Origin: Anaerobacillus isosaccharinicus
GTDB lineage: Bacteria; Bacillota; Bacilli; Bacillales; Anaerobacillaceae
Length of the DNA stretch: 64,000 nucleotides
Assembly: GCF_001866075.3 (NCBI RefSeq)
Contig: NZ_CP063356.1
Location: forward strand, 5,012,164 to 5,076,163
Reading direction: 5' to 3'
The notes under the pieces are model-generated. The model was given only the letters and a program-made list of their open reading frames with translations, was not told where the DNA came from and made no database searches. How positions within the stretch are numbered: the first letter of the stretch is position 1; each line of letters starts with the position of its first letter. This document shows positions 27,307 through 35,924 of the stretch, one piece after another. The position numbers were made by a program, and so were the translations under genes.

Positions 27307-27919
27307 GAAGCTTCTTTTCACTCTCATGATTCTCATGGATAGAAACATAGCGATCCAGGGCTTGCTGATAGTTAAACATTTCTACTTCCATTGGACTAGG
27401 TTCTTCGTTAATGCGTTTTTTAAATAGATGATTAAAAAATAAGATCATCCCTGCACCAAGACCGATGGAGTAAGGTATTTGTAAGATCAACGGTTTTAAA
27501 TTTTCTTCTCCAGTAATAATTTTATATATTTTTTGATGAACCTCTTGCATACTTACGTCTTCATGAAAATTCATAACCGCTAGACCTGCTCCAATGAATA
27601 GTAAAACCCAAACAGCGATAAAAAAAAGCGGTTTAAATTTAGTTTTAGAATAATAAACTTCCACTATTGTTTGAGCATCTCCCATTGTTTGCACTTCCAA
27701 TGACGGCAAAGACACCCCAACTGCGCTGATCACCTTCATAACGTCAACAACAATCAATTTTTTATCTTCTGGTGTGACTTGGTGGATCGGAATACTTCCT
27801 ACCAATAGACGGATTTCATCGCTGGCCACAATTTGTGCTATGTCTCGTATTTTAAGGTGTTGAAAAGGACTAGCCTGAACACGGTGTCGCATTCTTATAT
27901 AAACAATATCCTCTTTCAA
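27296..27919 (-). CDS. spoVAA: Stage V sporulation protein AA (TTG start)
   Basis: A 207-aa protein with a soluble N-terminal half (VYIRMRHRVQASPFQHLKIRDIAQIVA) and two membrane segments (about 98-116 and 148-166). The TTG start has AAGGAGGGG 6 nt upstream. It is the first gene of the canonical spoVA operon and lies 55 bp downstream of a sigma-G promoter. Confidence 0.92.
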   Translation of the reverse strand: MKEDIVYIRMRHRVQASPFQHLKIRDIAQIVASDEIRLLVGSIPIHQVTPEDKKLIVVDVMKVISAVGVSLPSLEVQTMGDAQTIVEVYYSKTKFKPLFFIAVWVLLFIGAGLAVMNFHEDVSMQEVHQKIYKIITGEENLKPLILQIPYSIGLGAGMILFFNHLFKKRINEEPSPMEVEMFNYQQALDRYVSIHENHESEKKLHDR

Positions 27920-27972
27920 TTTGTTCCCCTCCTTAAATTAGTAAGAAGTTGGACTATATTCTTTTATTTATA

Positions 27973-28002
27973 TAGTATGGATGGAATAAACGTTTCTCAT
28001 GC
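27973..28002 (-). promoter_or_regulatory. Sigma-G promoter of the canonical spoVA operon
   Basis: GCATG (28002-27998), an 18-nt spacer and CATACTA (27979-27973) match the GHATR-18-CATWHTA consensus at every position. The spoVA operon is a known sigma-G target in B. subtilis. Confidence 0.85.
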
Positions 28003-28010
28003 ACGTAGCA

Positions 28011-28050
28011 ATGTAGAGTTTAAAGTGTAGTATGTAGAATTATGTGGGTA
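28011..28050. repeat. Partial heptad repeat between sigF and spoVAA
   Basis: AATGTAGAG, AGTGTAGTATGTAGAAT units resemble one arm of the palindromic heptad repeats, just upstream of the sigma-G promoter. Confidence 0.45.
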
Positions 28051-28095
28051 ATACTCCGAAGAATTAACCGTTTCATGGTTCAATTTCCAAACGTG

Positions 28096-28134
28096 AAAAG
28101 ACCAAATGGCTAATCTTCCATTTGGTCTTTTATT
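28096..28134 (-). terminator. Terminator overlapping the sigF stop codon
   Basis: AAAAGACCAAATGGA and TCCATTTGGTCTTTT type arms pair around a loop that contains the sigF TAG. The left arm encodes the last sigF codons. Confidence 0.8.
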
Positions 28135-28868
28135 TGTTGCAATATTTTTTTCTCTAACCTTGAAACCTGGACCTGAGATATTCCTAGTCGATTTGCTACC
28201 TCAGATTGAGTTTGGTCTTTATAATAACGAAGGTACACAATCAAACGCTCCCGTTCATTTAAATGGCGGATCGCTTCTTTTAAAGCAATTTTATCAAACC
28301 ATTTGTGCTCGGATTGGTCTGCGATTTGATCTAGTAGAGTAATTGGATCACCGTCATTTTCATAAACAGTTTCATGAATTGAAGATAGACTACGACTTGC
28401 TTCTTGTGCAAACACTACTTCTTCAGGCGTTATTTCAAGTTTTTCAGCAATCTCGTTAATGGTTGGTATTCGGCCTAATGTTTTCGAAAGTTCATCTTTC
28501 ATTTTCCTAATTTTATTGGCAGTTTCCTTTAATGAACGACTAACTTTAACCGTTCCATCATCTCTTAAAAATCGTTGGATTTCACCAATAATCATTGGAA
28601 CTGCATACGTGGAAAACTTAACATCATAAGATAAATCGAATTTATCTACAGATTTAATCAAACCGATACAACCTATTTGAAATAAATCCTCTGGCTCATA
28701 ACCTCTATTCAAGAATCGCTGAACAACAGACCATACTAACCTCGTATTACGATTCACGATTTTATCACGAGCATCTTGATCGCCTTCTTGACTTCTAGCA
28801 ATTAACTCTTTTACTTCTTTATCCGTTAAGTATGCTTCTTTCTTCTCGTTTTTAACCTCCACATCCAT
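28110..28868 (-). CDS. sigF: RNA polymerase sigma-F factor
   Basis: The first forespore-specific sigma factor. Region 2 is visible as EPEDLFQIGCIGLIKSVDKFDLSYDVKFSTYAVPMIIGEIQRFLRDD, and region 4 as LNERERLIVYLRYYKDQTQSEVANRLGISQVQVSRLEKKIL. Its 252 aa are normal. It is held inactive by SpoIIAB, encoded 12 bp upstream, and is the last gene of the spoIIA operon. Confidence 0.97.
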   Translation of the reverse strand: MDVEVKNEKKEAYLTDKEVKELIARSQEGDQDARDKIVNRNTRLVWSVVQRFLNRGYEPEDLFQIGCIGLIKSVDKFDLSYDVKFSTYAVPMIIGEIQRFLRDDGTVKVSRSLKETANKIRKMKDELSKTLGRIPTINEIAEKLEITPEEVVFAQEASRSLSSIHETVYENDGDPITLLDQIADQSEHKWFDKIALKEAIRHLNERERLIVYLRYYKDQTQSEVANRLGISQVQVSRLEKKILQQIKDQMED

Positions 28869-28880
28869 AAGCAGAACCCC

Positions 28881-29321
28881 TTAATTGCATAAAGCTTTAC
28901 TATTTGATAAAAGCTTTGTTAAATGAACTGTTGTTCCGAGTAACGGATTTGAAACAACTTTTATATCATCCATAAAGTTTTCCATAATGGTAAAGCCCAT
29001 GCCAGATCTTTCCAACTCTGGTTTGGTTGTGTACAATGGTTGTCTTGCTTCATCGATGTCGTTGATACCAATACCTTCGTCTTTAATTGTAATTTGTACA
29101 ACATCATTTTCTAAAGAAACGGAAATATAAACAATTCCTTCTGGATTATTATCATAGCCATGGATAATAGAATTTGTAACTGCCTCTGAAACAACAGTCT
29201 TGATTTCGGTTAACTCATCCATCGTTGGATCTAGCTGAGCGACAAATGCCCCAACCGTTACCCGGGCGAAAGATTCATTTTTACTTTGGGCTGAAAATTG
29301 AAGTTCCATAAAATTTTTCAT
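28881..29321 (-). CDS. spoIIAB: Anti-sigma-F factor SpoIIAB
   Basis: A GHKL-fold kinase that binds sigma-F and phosphorylates SpoIIAA. It has the N box [13 protein letters not shown], the G1 box DEGIGINDI and the lid [12 protein letters not shown]. The ATG at 29321 just follows the spoIIAA stop, with GGGGGTGGC upstream; an upstream in-frame start at 29360 lies inside spoIIAA and is rejected. 146 aa. Confidence 0.96.
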   Translation of the reverse strand: MKNFMELQFSAQSKNESFARVTVGAFVAQLDPTMDELTEIKTVVSEAVTNSIIHGYDNNPEGIVYISVSLENDVVQITIKDEGIGINDIDEARQPLYTTKPELERSGMGFTIMENFMDDIKVVSNPLLGTTVHLTKLLSNSKALCN

Positions 29322-29322
29322 A

Positions 29323-29673
29323 TTAAGCCACCCCCAATGTTTCCAATGCGAACTGCTCATTGTCAGCTAATCTAATAATCTTAAATAGTCCTGACATATC
29401 CATCAATCGCTTGATTGGAGGGGTAATGGAACATATGACCATTTCGCCACCATTATTCGTAATTTGCTTATAGCGCCCTAGAATTACACCTAAACCAGAG
29501 CTATCCATGAATGTTAAGTTTTCTAAATTTAAAACTAAATGCTTATATTTACCTTTTTGTAATTGTTCATCCACTTCATTACGAAGCTTTTCACTTGTAT
29601 GATGATCTAGTTCACCATCAATTCTTACACAAAGTATTGAGTCTTTTTTCTCCATATTAATGGTCAAGCTCAC
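29323..29673 (-). CDS. spoIIAA: Anti-sigma-F antagonist SpoIIAA (GTG start)
   Basis: A STAS-domain protein whose dephosphorylated form frees sigma-F from SpoIIAB. The phosphorylated Ser lies in [17 protein letters not shown]. Two GTG codons are possible; AAGGAG is 9 nt before the one at 29673, and that start ([16 protein letters not shown]) lines up with the B. subtilis N-terminus. 116 aa. It heads spoIIAA-spoIIAB-sigF, separated from dacF by repeats. Confidence 0.95.
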   Translation of the reverse strand: MSLTINMEKKDSILCVRIDGELDHHTSEKLRNEVDEQLQKGKYKHLVLNLENLTFMDSSGLGVILGRYKQITNNGGEMVICSITPPIKRLMDMSGLFKIIRLADNEQFALETLGVA

Positions 29674-29744
29674 TTTCACTCACTCCTTAGATAAACTTTT
29701 CAACCAACAGATTTCACTTGAGAAATTGTTGTCTTAGAAAAGGT

Positions 29745-29772
29745 TTTCGATAAAGATGAGCTCCAATCCTTC
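29745..29772 (-). promoter_or_regulatory. Sigma-H-type promoter of the spoIIA operon
   Basis: GAAGGATTG, a 12-nt spacer and ATCGAAA match the sigma-H pattern (RNAGGAWWW, 11-12, RNNGAAT) with one mismatch per box. It lies about 72 bp before the spoIIAA start. Sigma-H and Spo0A-P drive spoIIA in B. subtilis. Confidence 0.65.
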
Positions 29773-29854
29773 TTCATGACAAAACTAGTGGGTATTCGGC
29801 AAAGAATGGACAAAAATAATGCAATTTCGTCAAAGTAAATTATTATCCAGAAGG

Positions 29855-29880
29855 AAGGTGGGGAAGCCCCCACCAAATAA
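29855..29880. other. GC-rich hairpin beside the tandem repeats
   Basis: GGTGGGG-aag-CCCCCACC in an A/T-rich gap, followed by a truncated repeat end (ACGCTTTTCTTATT). It may be a leftover of an earlier repeat copy or the dacF terminator. Confidence 0.45.
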
Positions 29881-29917
29881 ACAAGCATAGTTTTCAAGGC
29901 ACATACGCTTTTCTTAT

Positions 29918-30039
29918 TGTCTAGCTTCTGCGCCCAGCCCCTCGAGGTCAAATAAACTGCCAATGAAAAAAGTGAAAAACTTTTTTATTGGCAGAACATT
30001 TGCTTGTCGGGGCTTTCGGGGCGCATACGCTTTTCTTAT
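29918..30039. repeat. Tandem 122-bp hairpin repeat, unit 1
   Basis: Begins TGTCTAGCTTCTGCGCC and ends GCGCATACGCTTTTCTTAT. Arms AGCCCCTCGA...AAACTGCCAAT and ATTGGCAG...TCGGGGCT pair around a GAAAAAAGTGAAAAACTTTTTT centre. It is nearly identical to the next unit. Confidence 0.85.
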
Positions 30040-30160
30040 TGTCTAGCTTCTGCGCCCAGCCCCTCGAGGTCAAATAAACTGCCAATGAAAAAAGTGAAAA
30101 AAACTTTTTTATTGGCAGAACATTTGCTTGTCGGGGCTTTCGGGGCGCATATGCTTTTCT
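30040..30160. repeat. Tandem 122-bp hairpin repeat, unit 2
   Basis: Same sequence as unit 1, with two extra bases in the central A/T run and CATATGC for CATACGC near the end. It abuts the dacF stop codon. Very short protein-like frames cross both units, but they derive from the repeat and are not genes. Confidence 0.85.
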
Positions 30161-31323
30161 TATGAACGTCCACTAAATTTAGCAGTAGTACGTTTAAATA
30201 TTTGCCACCAACTAGCAACCCCGATTTCTTCATTTGCAACTAGTGGTACTTCAACTAGAACTGTGCCTTCTTTTTCGAGACGAAGGGTCCCAATTTGTTC
30301 TCCCTTTTTAATTGGTGCCTTTAAATCTTCATTGATCGTAACTACTTCCTCAACATTATCAATGTTTTCACCTTTTTTCGTTAAGACAGAAACACTCTCA
30401 GAGGTTACTACTTCTACCATCGGCTTTTGACCTTTACTTACTTTTGAGGTAGTAATAATATGTCCACGATCATATAAGTTGTGAGTACTGTATTGGCTAA
30501 AGGCATAATCTAACATTTCTGTAATTTGTCGATTGCGTTCTTTAGGTGTTTTTGCACCCATAACTACCGCTATAACACGCATATCATTTTTCTTAGCAGT
30601 TACCGTCAAGCAATACATAGCCTCTCTTGTAAATCCAGTCTTTAAGCCATCAACACCAGGATAAAATTTTACTAATTTATTCGTATTAACTAGCCAAAAC
30701 TTCTTATCAGTTCCTTCTCTTAGATAATCCTCATACAGGCTTGTATAAGCTAAAATATCTTCGTACTTCAATAACTCTTTTGAAATGACTGCTAAATCAT
30801 AAGCAGTCGTATAATGGTTTTCTGCTGGTAAACCATTCGAATTCATAAAATTTGTGTTAGATAAACCTAACGATTTTGCCTTATCATTCATCATTGTTAT
30901 AAAGTTTTCTTCAGAACCAGCTAAATGCTCTGCCATAGCAACTGATGCATCATTTCCAGAAGCAATTGCAATACCTTTTAACATCTCTTCAAGTGTCATT
31001 TCTTCTCCAACTTCTAGAAAGATTTGTGATCCTCCCATAGAAGCTGCTCGTTCACTAGTACGGACTTTTTCATCAAGGGTAATCTTCCCTTGATCTAAAG
31101 CTTCCATGATAAGAAGCATTGTCATAATTTTTGTCATACTAGCGGGCGGAAGCTGTTCATCACTATTTTTTTCGAACAATATTGTTCCAGTGTCTCTCTC
31201 CATTAAAATTGCAGATGAAGACTCTTTTGCTAATTGCACCTTTCCTTCTTCAGCAAAGGCTGTGACTTGAAATGTTGATAATAGTAGTGTAATTGCTAAA
31301 AAACGAACAAAAAATCCCCTCAT
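30160..31323 (-). CDS. dacF: D-alanyl-D-alanine carboxypeptidase DacF
   Basis: A sporulation-phase penicillin-binding protein that trims D-Ala from forespore-side cortex peptidoglycan. It has a signal peptide (about 1-24), S62-M-T-K65, S122-G-N124, K228-T-G230 and a C-terminal amphipathic helix (WWQIFKRTTAKF). The ATG at 31323 has GGAGGG upstream. It precedes spoIIAA as in B. subtilis, but two hairpin repeats now separate them, so read-through may be reduced. Confidence 0.94.
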   Translation of the reverse strand: MRGFFVRFLAITLLLSTFQVTAFAEEGKVQLAKESSSAILMERDTGTILFEKNSDEQLPPASMTKIMTMLLIMEALDQGKITLDEKVRTSERAASMGGSQIFLEVGEEMTLEEMLKGIAIASGNDASVAMAEHLAGSEENFITMMNDKAKSLGLSNTNFMNSNGLPAENHYTTAYDLAVISKELLKYEDILAYTSLYEDYLREGTDKKFWLVNTNKLVKFYPGVDGLKTGFTREAMYCLTVTAKKNDMRVIAVVMGAKTPKERNRQITEMLDYAFSQYSTHNLYDRGHIITTSKVSKGQKPMVEVVTSESVSVLTKKGENIDNVEEVVTINEDLKAPIKKGEQIGTLRLEKEGTVLVEVPLVANEEIGVASWWQIFKRTTAKFSGRS

Positions 31324-31451
31324 AAACACTATCCCTCCATTCTATTCTCTAGCATTTTTTCCACTTCCACCTTTTTTATACAGTCCATGGAAAAAATAGT
31401 AAAGGAATATTCTTACCTATTTAAACTCCCAGCGAGTCTCTAGTAATGAAA

Positions 31452-31494
31452 ATAAAAAAGATGCCCAACTCCACACAGAAGTTGTAACATCTTT
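31452..31494 (-). terminator. Terminator of pdp
   Basis: AAAGATG-tta-CAACTTC-loop-GAGTTG-gg-CATCTTT with a TTTTTATTTT tail, 7 bp past the pdp stop. It separates pdp from dacF. Confidence 0.85.
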
Positions 31495-31500
31495 AGTAAT

Positions 31501-32802
31501 CTATCTAATTTCTTTATAAATCAGGGTTGGTACTGTTACTTTTTCTGATGTGATCGAATAAGAAGCATAGACTCTTCCTGTAACATCATCAACGTTCTCT
31601 TGGTTGCTATGAAGGGTAACTAAAGCTTCTCCCGCTTCTACATAATCACCGACTTTTTTTCGAAGCTCAATACCTACAGCTAAATCGATCATCGATTTTT
31701 TTGTAGCGCGTCCAGCACCTAATAACATTGCTGCTACACCAATTTGATCTGCAATTATATTCGACACATAGCCTGACTCTTTAGCTGGAACATCAATTAA
31801 GTATTGAGCCGTCGGTAATTTTTTTATATCATCGACAACAGATGCATCTCCACCCTGGGCTTCTAAAAACGTTTTTAACGTTTCAAGCCCTTTACCAGAA
31901 GCAATCGCATCTTCTAATAATTTCCTCGCTTCTTCAATAGTGTTCGTTCGACCAGCGAGCAAGACCATTTGACTTCCTAACGATAAACATAACTCTAACA
32001 AATCTTTTGGACCTTGACCTTTCAACGTATCGATTGCTTCTTTCACTTCAAGGGCATTTCCAATTGCAAAACCTAGAGGCTGACTCATATCAGAAATGAT
32101 AGCAATCGTATTTCGACCTAAATTGTTTCCGATATCTACCATTGCTTTAGCCAATTCTTCTGCTTGTTTGAGTTCCTTCATAAAAGCTCCTGCTCCAGTT
32201 TTAACATCTAAGACGATTGCGTCTGCACCTGAAGCAATTTTTTTACTCATAATTGAACTTGCAATTAAAGGAATTGAATTAACTGTTGCAGTAACATCTC
32301 TAAGTGCGTATAGTTTTTTATCAGCTGGAGTCAAGTTCCCGCTTTGTCCAACTACTGCGACTTTATTCTTATTTACAAGATCAATAAACTGCTGATTTGA
32401 TATTTCTACTGAAAAACCTTTAACCGCTTCTAACTTATCAATCGTTCCACCTGTGTGGCCTAAACCTCGCCCACTCATTTTAGCGACGGGAACTCCAACA
32501 CTTGCTACTAAAGGAGCTAGAACAAGAGTGGTCGTATCACCTACACCACCTGTACTATGCTTATCGACCTTAATACCTTCAATTTCTGCAAGGTTTATTT
32601 GATCGCCAGATTCTACCATTGCCATCGTTAAAGCTGCTCGCTCATCATCTGTCATATTTTGAAAATAAACAGCCATTGCAAAAGCACTCATTTGATAATC
32701 TGGTATCACTTCACTTGTGTAGCCTTTAATGATAAACTCAATCTCTTCTTTCGTTAGCTCTTTACCGTCACGCTTTTTTTCAATTAAATCAACCATCCTC
32801 AT
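31501..32802 (-). CDS. pdp: Pyrimidine-nucleoside phosphorylase
   Basis: The enzyme phosphorolyses uridine, thymidine and deoxyuridine. The family signature [18 protein letters not shown] and the phosphate site [12 protein letters not shown] are intact. The ATG at 32802 is preceded by AAAGGGTGAATGCG and matches the usual MRMVDLI start; a GTG three codons earlier is possible. 433 aa. It is the last gene of deoB-pun-pun-pdp, a nucleoside salvage set. Confidence 0.95.
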   Translation of the reverse strand: MRMVDLIEKKRDGKELTKEEIEFIIKGYTSEVIPDYQMSAFAMAVYFQNMTDDERAALTMAMVESGDQINLAEIEGIKVDKHSTGGVGDTTTLVLAPLVASVGVPVAKMSGRGLGHTGGTIDKLEAVKGFSVEISNQQFIDLVNKNKVAVVGQSGNLTPADKKLYALRDVTATVNSIPLIASSIMSKKIASGADAIVLDVKTGAGAFMKELKQAEELAKAMVDIGNNLGRNTIAIISDMSQPLGFAIGNALEVKEAIDTLKGQGPKDLLELCLSLGSQMVLLAGRTNTIEEARKLLEDAIASGKGLETLKTFLEAQGGDASVVDDIKKLPTAQYLIDVPAKESGYVSNIIADQIGVAAMLLGAGRATKKSMIDLAVGIELRKKVGDYVEAGEALVTLHSNQENVDDVTGRVYASYSITSEKVTVPTLIYKEIR

Positions 32803-32818
32803 CGCATTCACCCTTTTT

Positions 32819-32910
32819 CAATGTAGAATGTAAAATGTAGAATGTAGAGTTGTGAATGTGTTGCTTCGAGGCCAAGACAAAAAGCAACTTTAAACTTTAC
32901 ACTCTACACT
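32819..32910. repeat. Palindromic heptad repeat, copy 2
   Basis: ATGTAGAATGTAAAATGTAG units on the left face ACTTTACACTCTACACTC on the right. The centre is GTTGCTTCGAGGC...AAAGCAAC, itself a small stem. It fills the gap between a purine phosphorylase gene and pdp and shares the GTTGC-YTCGARGC centre with copy 1. Confidence 0.7.
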
Positions 32911-32911
32911 C

Positions 32912-33733
32912 TTACAACTTCAATAGTGTTTCTTTTATTAGTTGAATAAACTTTGGTTTTGTTCGGTTTGCGACTGCTACAACTTGTTCGTGTGTGACGC
33001 CTTCTAGCTCTTCGCCGATCGCCATATCAGTGATACAGCTAATGCCAATTACTTTCATATCCATATGTCTTGCAACAATTACTTCTGGTACGGTAGACAT
33101 GCCGACTACATCTGCTCCTATTTTACGAAGCATAATTAGTTCAGCTGCTGTCATGTATGTAGGTCCTGATATACTTGCGTATACACCCTTTTGGATTGTT
33201 ACACCAATGGAAGCAGCCATTTCCTCAATCATTGGAATAAACTCTCTCGTATAGGCTGTGCTCATATCCGGAAATCTTGGTCCGAATTCTTTTTCGTTTA
33301 CACCGATTAATGGATTCGCCCCTGTCATATTAATATGATCAGTTATAATCATTAAGTCACCCGGTGAAAAAGCTGGATTCATCCCGCCACACGCATTCGT
33401 GACAACAATTGTTGAAACCCCTAGTAGTTTCATCACGCGAACTGGGAAAGTTACTTCTTGCATTGAATACCCTTCATAAAAGTGAAAACGCCCTTGCATA
33501 GCAACAACTGTTTTACCATTTAGCTTACCAATTACCAATTGTCCGGCATGGCCTTCTACTGTTGATACTGGGAAGTTTGGAATTTCTTCATAAGGAATTA
33601 CGACGCTATCATCAATTTCAAGAGCTAGTTCCCCAAGACCTGAGCCAAGTATAAGACCTATTGTCGGTTCTGTTGTAATTTTCCCTTGAATAAACTTGGT
33701 AGTTTCTATGGCTTTTTCTAATACTTGATACAC
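32912..33733 (-). CDS. Purine nucleoside phosphorylase, second tandem copy
   Basis: A trimeric PunA/PupG-type phosphorylase: GLILGSGLGELALEI, the phosphate-binding GRFHFYEGY, NACGGMNPAFSPGDLM and VGMSTVPEVIVARH. A frame opens at a GTG at 33742; AAGGGG lies 10 nt before the GTG at 33733, which I prefer. It is a close paralogue of the gene at 33748, separated by 14 bp, so it looks like a local duplication. It probably handles guanosine and inosine; any division of labour is unknown. Confidence 0.9.
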   Translation of the reverse strand: MYQVLEKAIETTKFIQGKITTEPTIGLILGSGLGELALEIDDSVVIPYEEIPNFPVSTVEGHAGQLVIGKLNGKTVVAMQGRFHFYEGYSMQEVTFPVRVMKLLGVSTIVVTNACGGMNPAFSPGDLMIITDHINMTGANPLIGVNEKEFGPRFPDMSTAYTREFIPMIEEMAASIGVTIQKGVYASISGPTYMTAAELIMLRKIGADVVGMSTVPEVIVARHMDMKVIGISCITDMAIGEELEGVTHEQVVAVANRTKPKFIQLIKETLLKL

Positions 33734-33747
33734 TTCTACCACTCCCC

Positions 33748-34551
33748 TTAATTCATTTCCTTTACGATCTCTTTTATAAAACTCAAAAAGTTTGATCTTA
33801 CCTTTTCTGTCGTCTCAATTACTTCATCATGTGTTAATGGTTGATCTAGAATTCCAGCAGCCATATTTGAAATACATGAAATACCTAAAACTTCAAGATT
33901 ACTATGTCTTGCAACAATCACTTCCGGTACTGTTGACATACCTACTGCATCACCGCCTAATGTGCGGAGCATTTTTATTTCGGCTGGAGTTTCATATGAA
34001 GGCCCAGTATTGCCTACATAAATTCCTTCCTTAATCTCAATCTCTAATTCCCTAGCTACATCTTTCGCTAACTTAACTAGTGTTTTACTATAAGCGGTGG
34101 ACATATCAGGAAAACGAACTCCCACTGCGGGATCGTTTGGCCCAATTAATGGATTATCACCAAAATTATTAATATGATCCGTAATAATCATTAAATCACC
34201 TGGGGTAAAGTCCTCATTAATACCACCTGCTGCATTTGTAACAATGACACTTTTAACCCCAAGCTCCTTCATCACTCGTACAGGAAAGGTTACACGCTCT
34301 AACGAATAGCCTTCATAATAATGAAATCTACCTTGCATCGTAATGACTTGTTTCCCTTGTAGAGTACCAATTACTAGTTGACCTGCATGTCCTTCTACAG
34401 TTGATACAGGAAATCCAGGTATTTCGTCATAAGGGATTTTGACTGGATTTTCAATCTCCTCAGCTAAAACGCCTAAGCCAGAGCCTAAAATTAAGCCAAT
34501 CTCAGGTTGTACTGAAACTTTTTTTCTTAAATATTTTACTGCATTGTTCAT
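33748..34551 (-). CDS. punA: Purine nucleoside phosphorylase, first tandem copy
   Basis: A PunA/PupG-type phosphorylase (267 aa) with GLILGSGLGVLAEEI, FPVSTVEGHAGQLVIG, GRFHYYEGYS, NAAGGINEDFTPGDLM and VGMSTVPEVIVARH. The ATG at 34551 directly follows the deoB stop; a frame open to 34614 lies inside deoB and is rejected. This is the position of B. subtilis pupG (punA), directly after deoB (drm). Confidence 0.94.
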   Translation of the reverse strand: MNNAVKYLRKKVSVQPEIGLILGSGLGVLAEEIENPVKIPYDEIPGFPVSTVEGHAGQLVIGTLQGKQVITMQGRFHYYEGYSLERVTFPVRVMKELGVKSVIVTNAAGGINEDFTPGDLMIITDHINNFGDNPLIGPNDPAVGVRFPDMSTAYSKTLVKLAKDVARELEIEIKEGIYVGNTGPSYETPAEIKMLRTLGGDAVGMSTVPEVIVARHSNLEVLGISCISNMAAGILDQPLTHDEVIETTEKVRSNFLSFIKEIVKEMN

Positions 34552-34552
34552 C

Positions 34553-35755
34553 TTACTCACGTCCCTTTCGCAATTCTTGTAGAAAACTTTTTCCGTATTT
34601 CGGCAGAGTAACATTAAAATTATCGGCTATTGTCGCACCAATATCAGCAAATGTACTTCTAACGCCTAAGTTAATCGCTTGTTTCATACCTTTTTCATAA
34701 ACAATTAACGGTACATATTCTCTTGTATGATCAGACCCAGGAGCCACAGGGTCGTTACCATGATCTGCAGTAATAATCAATAAGTCGTAATCATTTAATT
34801 TTTCCAGTATCTCAGGTAATCTAGCATCATATTCTTCTAAAGCCTTTCCGTAACCAATTGGATCGCGACGATGACCATATAAAGCATCAAAATCAACTAA
34901 GTTTAAGAAGCTCAGCCCTGTAAAATCCATGTCTAACGTTTCAACTAATTTATCCATTCCATCCATATTAGAAACCGTTCGTATTGACTTAGTGATTCCC
35001 TCGCCATCATAAATATCAGAAATTTTCCCAATTGCGATTGAGTCAAATCCATTATCTTGAATTTCATTCATAACTGTACGAGCAAACGGTTTTAATGCAT
35101 AGTCATGGCGATTTGTTGTTCGTTGCCATGCACCATGATGTCCAATAAAGGGACGGGCAATTATTCGTCCAACCATATATTTTTCATCTAAGGTTAATTG
35201 CCTAGCAATTTTACATATGTTGTACAATTCTTCAAGAGGAACAATGTCCTCATGAGCCGCTATTTGCAAAACTGAATCTGCAGAAGTGTACACAATTAAA
35301 GCCCCTGTATCAAAGTGCTCTTGTGCGAGTAAATCTAAAATTTCCGTTCCTGATGCTGGGATATTTCCAATTATTTTTCTGCCTGTCCTCTTTGTTAATT
35401 CATCTAGAAGCTCTTTTGGAAACCCATTTGGAAACGTTTTAAATGGAGTCTCAATGTGTAGACCCATTATTTCCCAATGACCTGTCATTGTATCTTTTCC
35501 ATTAGATGCTTCTGCCATTTTCCCAAAATGAGCAAGTGGTTTTTCTGCTTTATCAATCCCTTGAATTTCCTTAATATTGCTTAAACCTAACCTCGCCATA
35601 TTCGGCATATGTAATCCATTCATTCTTTCTGCTATATGTCCTAATGTATTGGATCCCACGTCACCAAATTTTTCAGCATCTGGCGCTTCACCGATCCCTA
35701 CTGAATCCATGACAACTAAAAAAATTCTTTTGTAAGAATTGTTCTCCATATCCAT
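34553..35755 (-). CDS. deoB: Phosphopentomutase
   Basis: The enzyme interconverts (deoxy)ribose 1- and 5-phosphates and links the phosphorylases to central metabolism. It is an alkaline-phosphatase-fold enzyme with two metals: [14 protein letters not shown], the [13 protein letters not shown] loop with the phospho-Thr, ITADHGNDP and [10 protein letters not shown]. 400 aa. TAGGAGGG precedes the ATG. An IS lies only 25 bp upstream of the start codon, so the native promoter has been displaced. Confidence 0.95.
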   Translation of the reverse strand: MDMENNSYKRIFLVVMDSVGIGEAPDAEKFGDVGSNTLGHIAERMNGLHMPNMARLGLSNIKEIQGIDKAEKPLAHFGKMAEASNGKDTMTGHWEIMGLHIETPFKTFPNGFPKELLDELTKRTGRKIIGNIPASGTEILDLLAQEHFDTGALIVYTSADSVLQIAAHEDIVPLEELYNICKIARQLTLDEKYMVGRIIARPFIGHHGAWQRTTNRHDYALKPFARTVMNEIQDNGFDSIAIGKISDIYDGEGITKSIRTVSNMDGMDKLVETLDMDFTGLSFLNLVDFDALYGHRRDPIGYGKALEEYDARLPEILEKLNDYDLLIITADHGNDPVAPGSDHTREYVPLIVYEKGMKQAINLGVRSTFADIGATIADNFNVTLPKYGKSFLQELRKGRE

Positions 35756-35771
35756 ATAAATACCCTCCTAA

Positions 35772-35780
35772 AAAATTCTC
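35772..35780. repeat. Left target-site duplication of IS copy 1
   Basis: AAAATTCTC is present here and at 37607-37615, directly flanking the IS. A length of 8 instead of 9 bp is also compatible. Confidence 0.85.
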
Positions 35781-35924
35781 GTATTGTCAAAACTTTATAT
35801 AGAAATAGGCTATTAAATCCTAGTTTAAAGGGCTTTATAAGCAAAAAACTTGCCACCCCCTGAATTTTGTAGATAATTGAGGTTACCACACACCCAACAT
35901 CCCAAAAGAAAGGAAAGTGACAAG

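Noticed and set aside
29918-30160. CRISPR-like array
   Set aside because: Only two direct units of 122 bp exist, the units abut without spacers, and no cas genes are near.
29700-30239. Two minus-strand frames across the spoIIAA-dacF gap
   Set aside because: They are produced by the tandem 122-bp repeats and one overlaps dacF; no ribosome sites are present.
31330-31450. Sigma-F/G promoter for dacF
   Set aside because: GTATA and GAATA motifs occur, but neither has a good -10 at 18-nt spacing.
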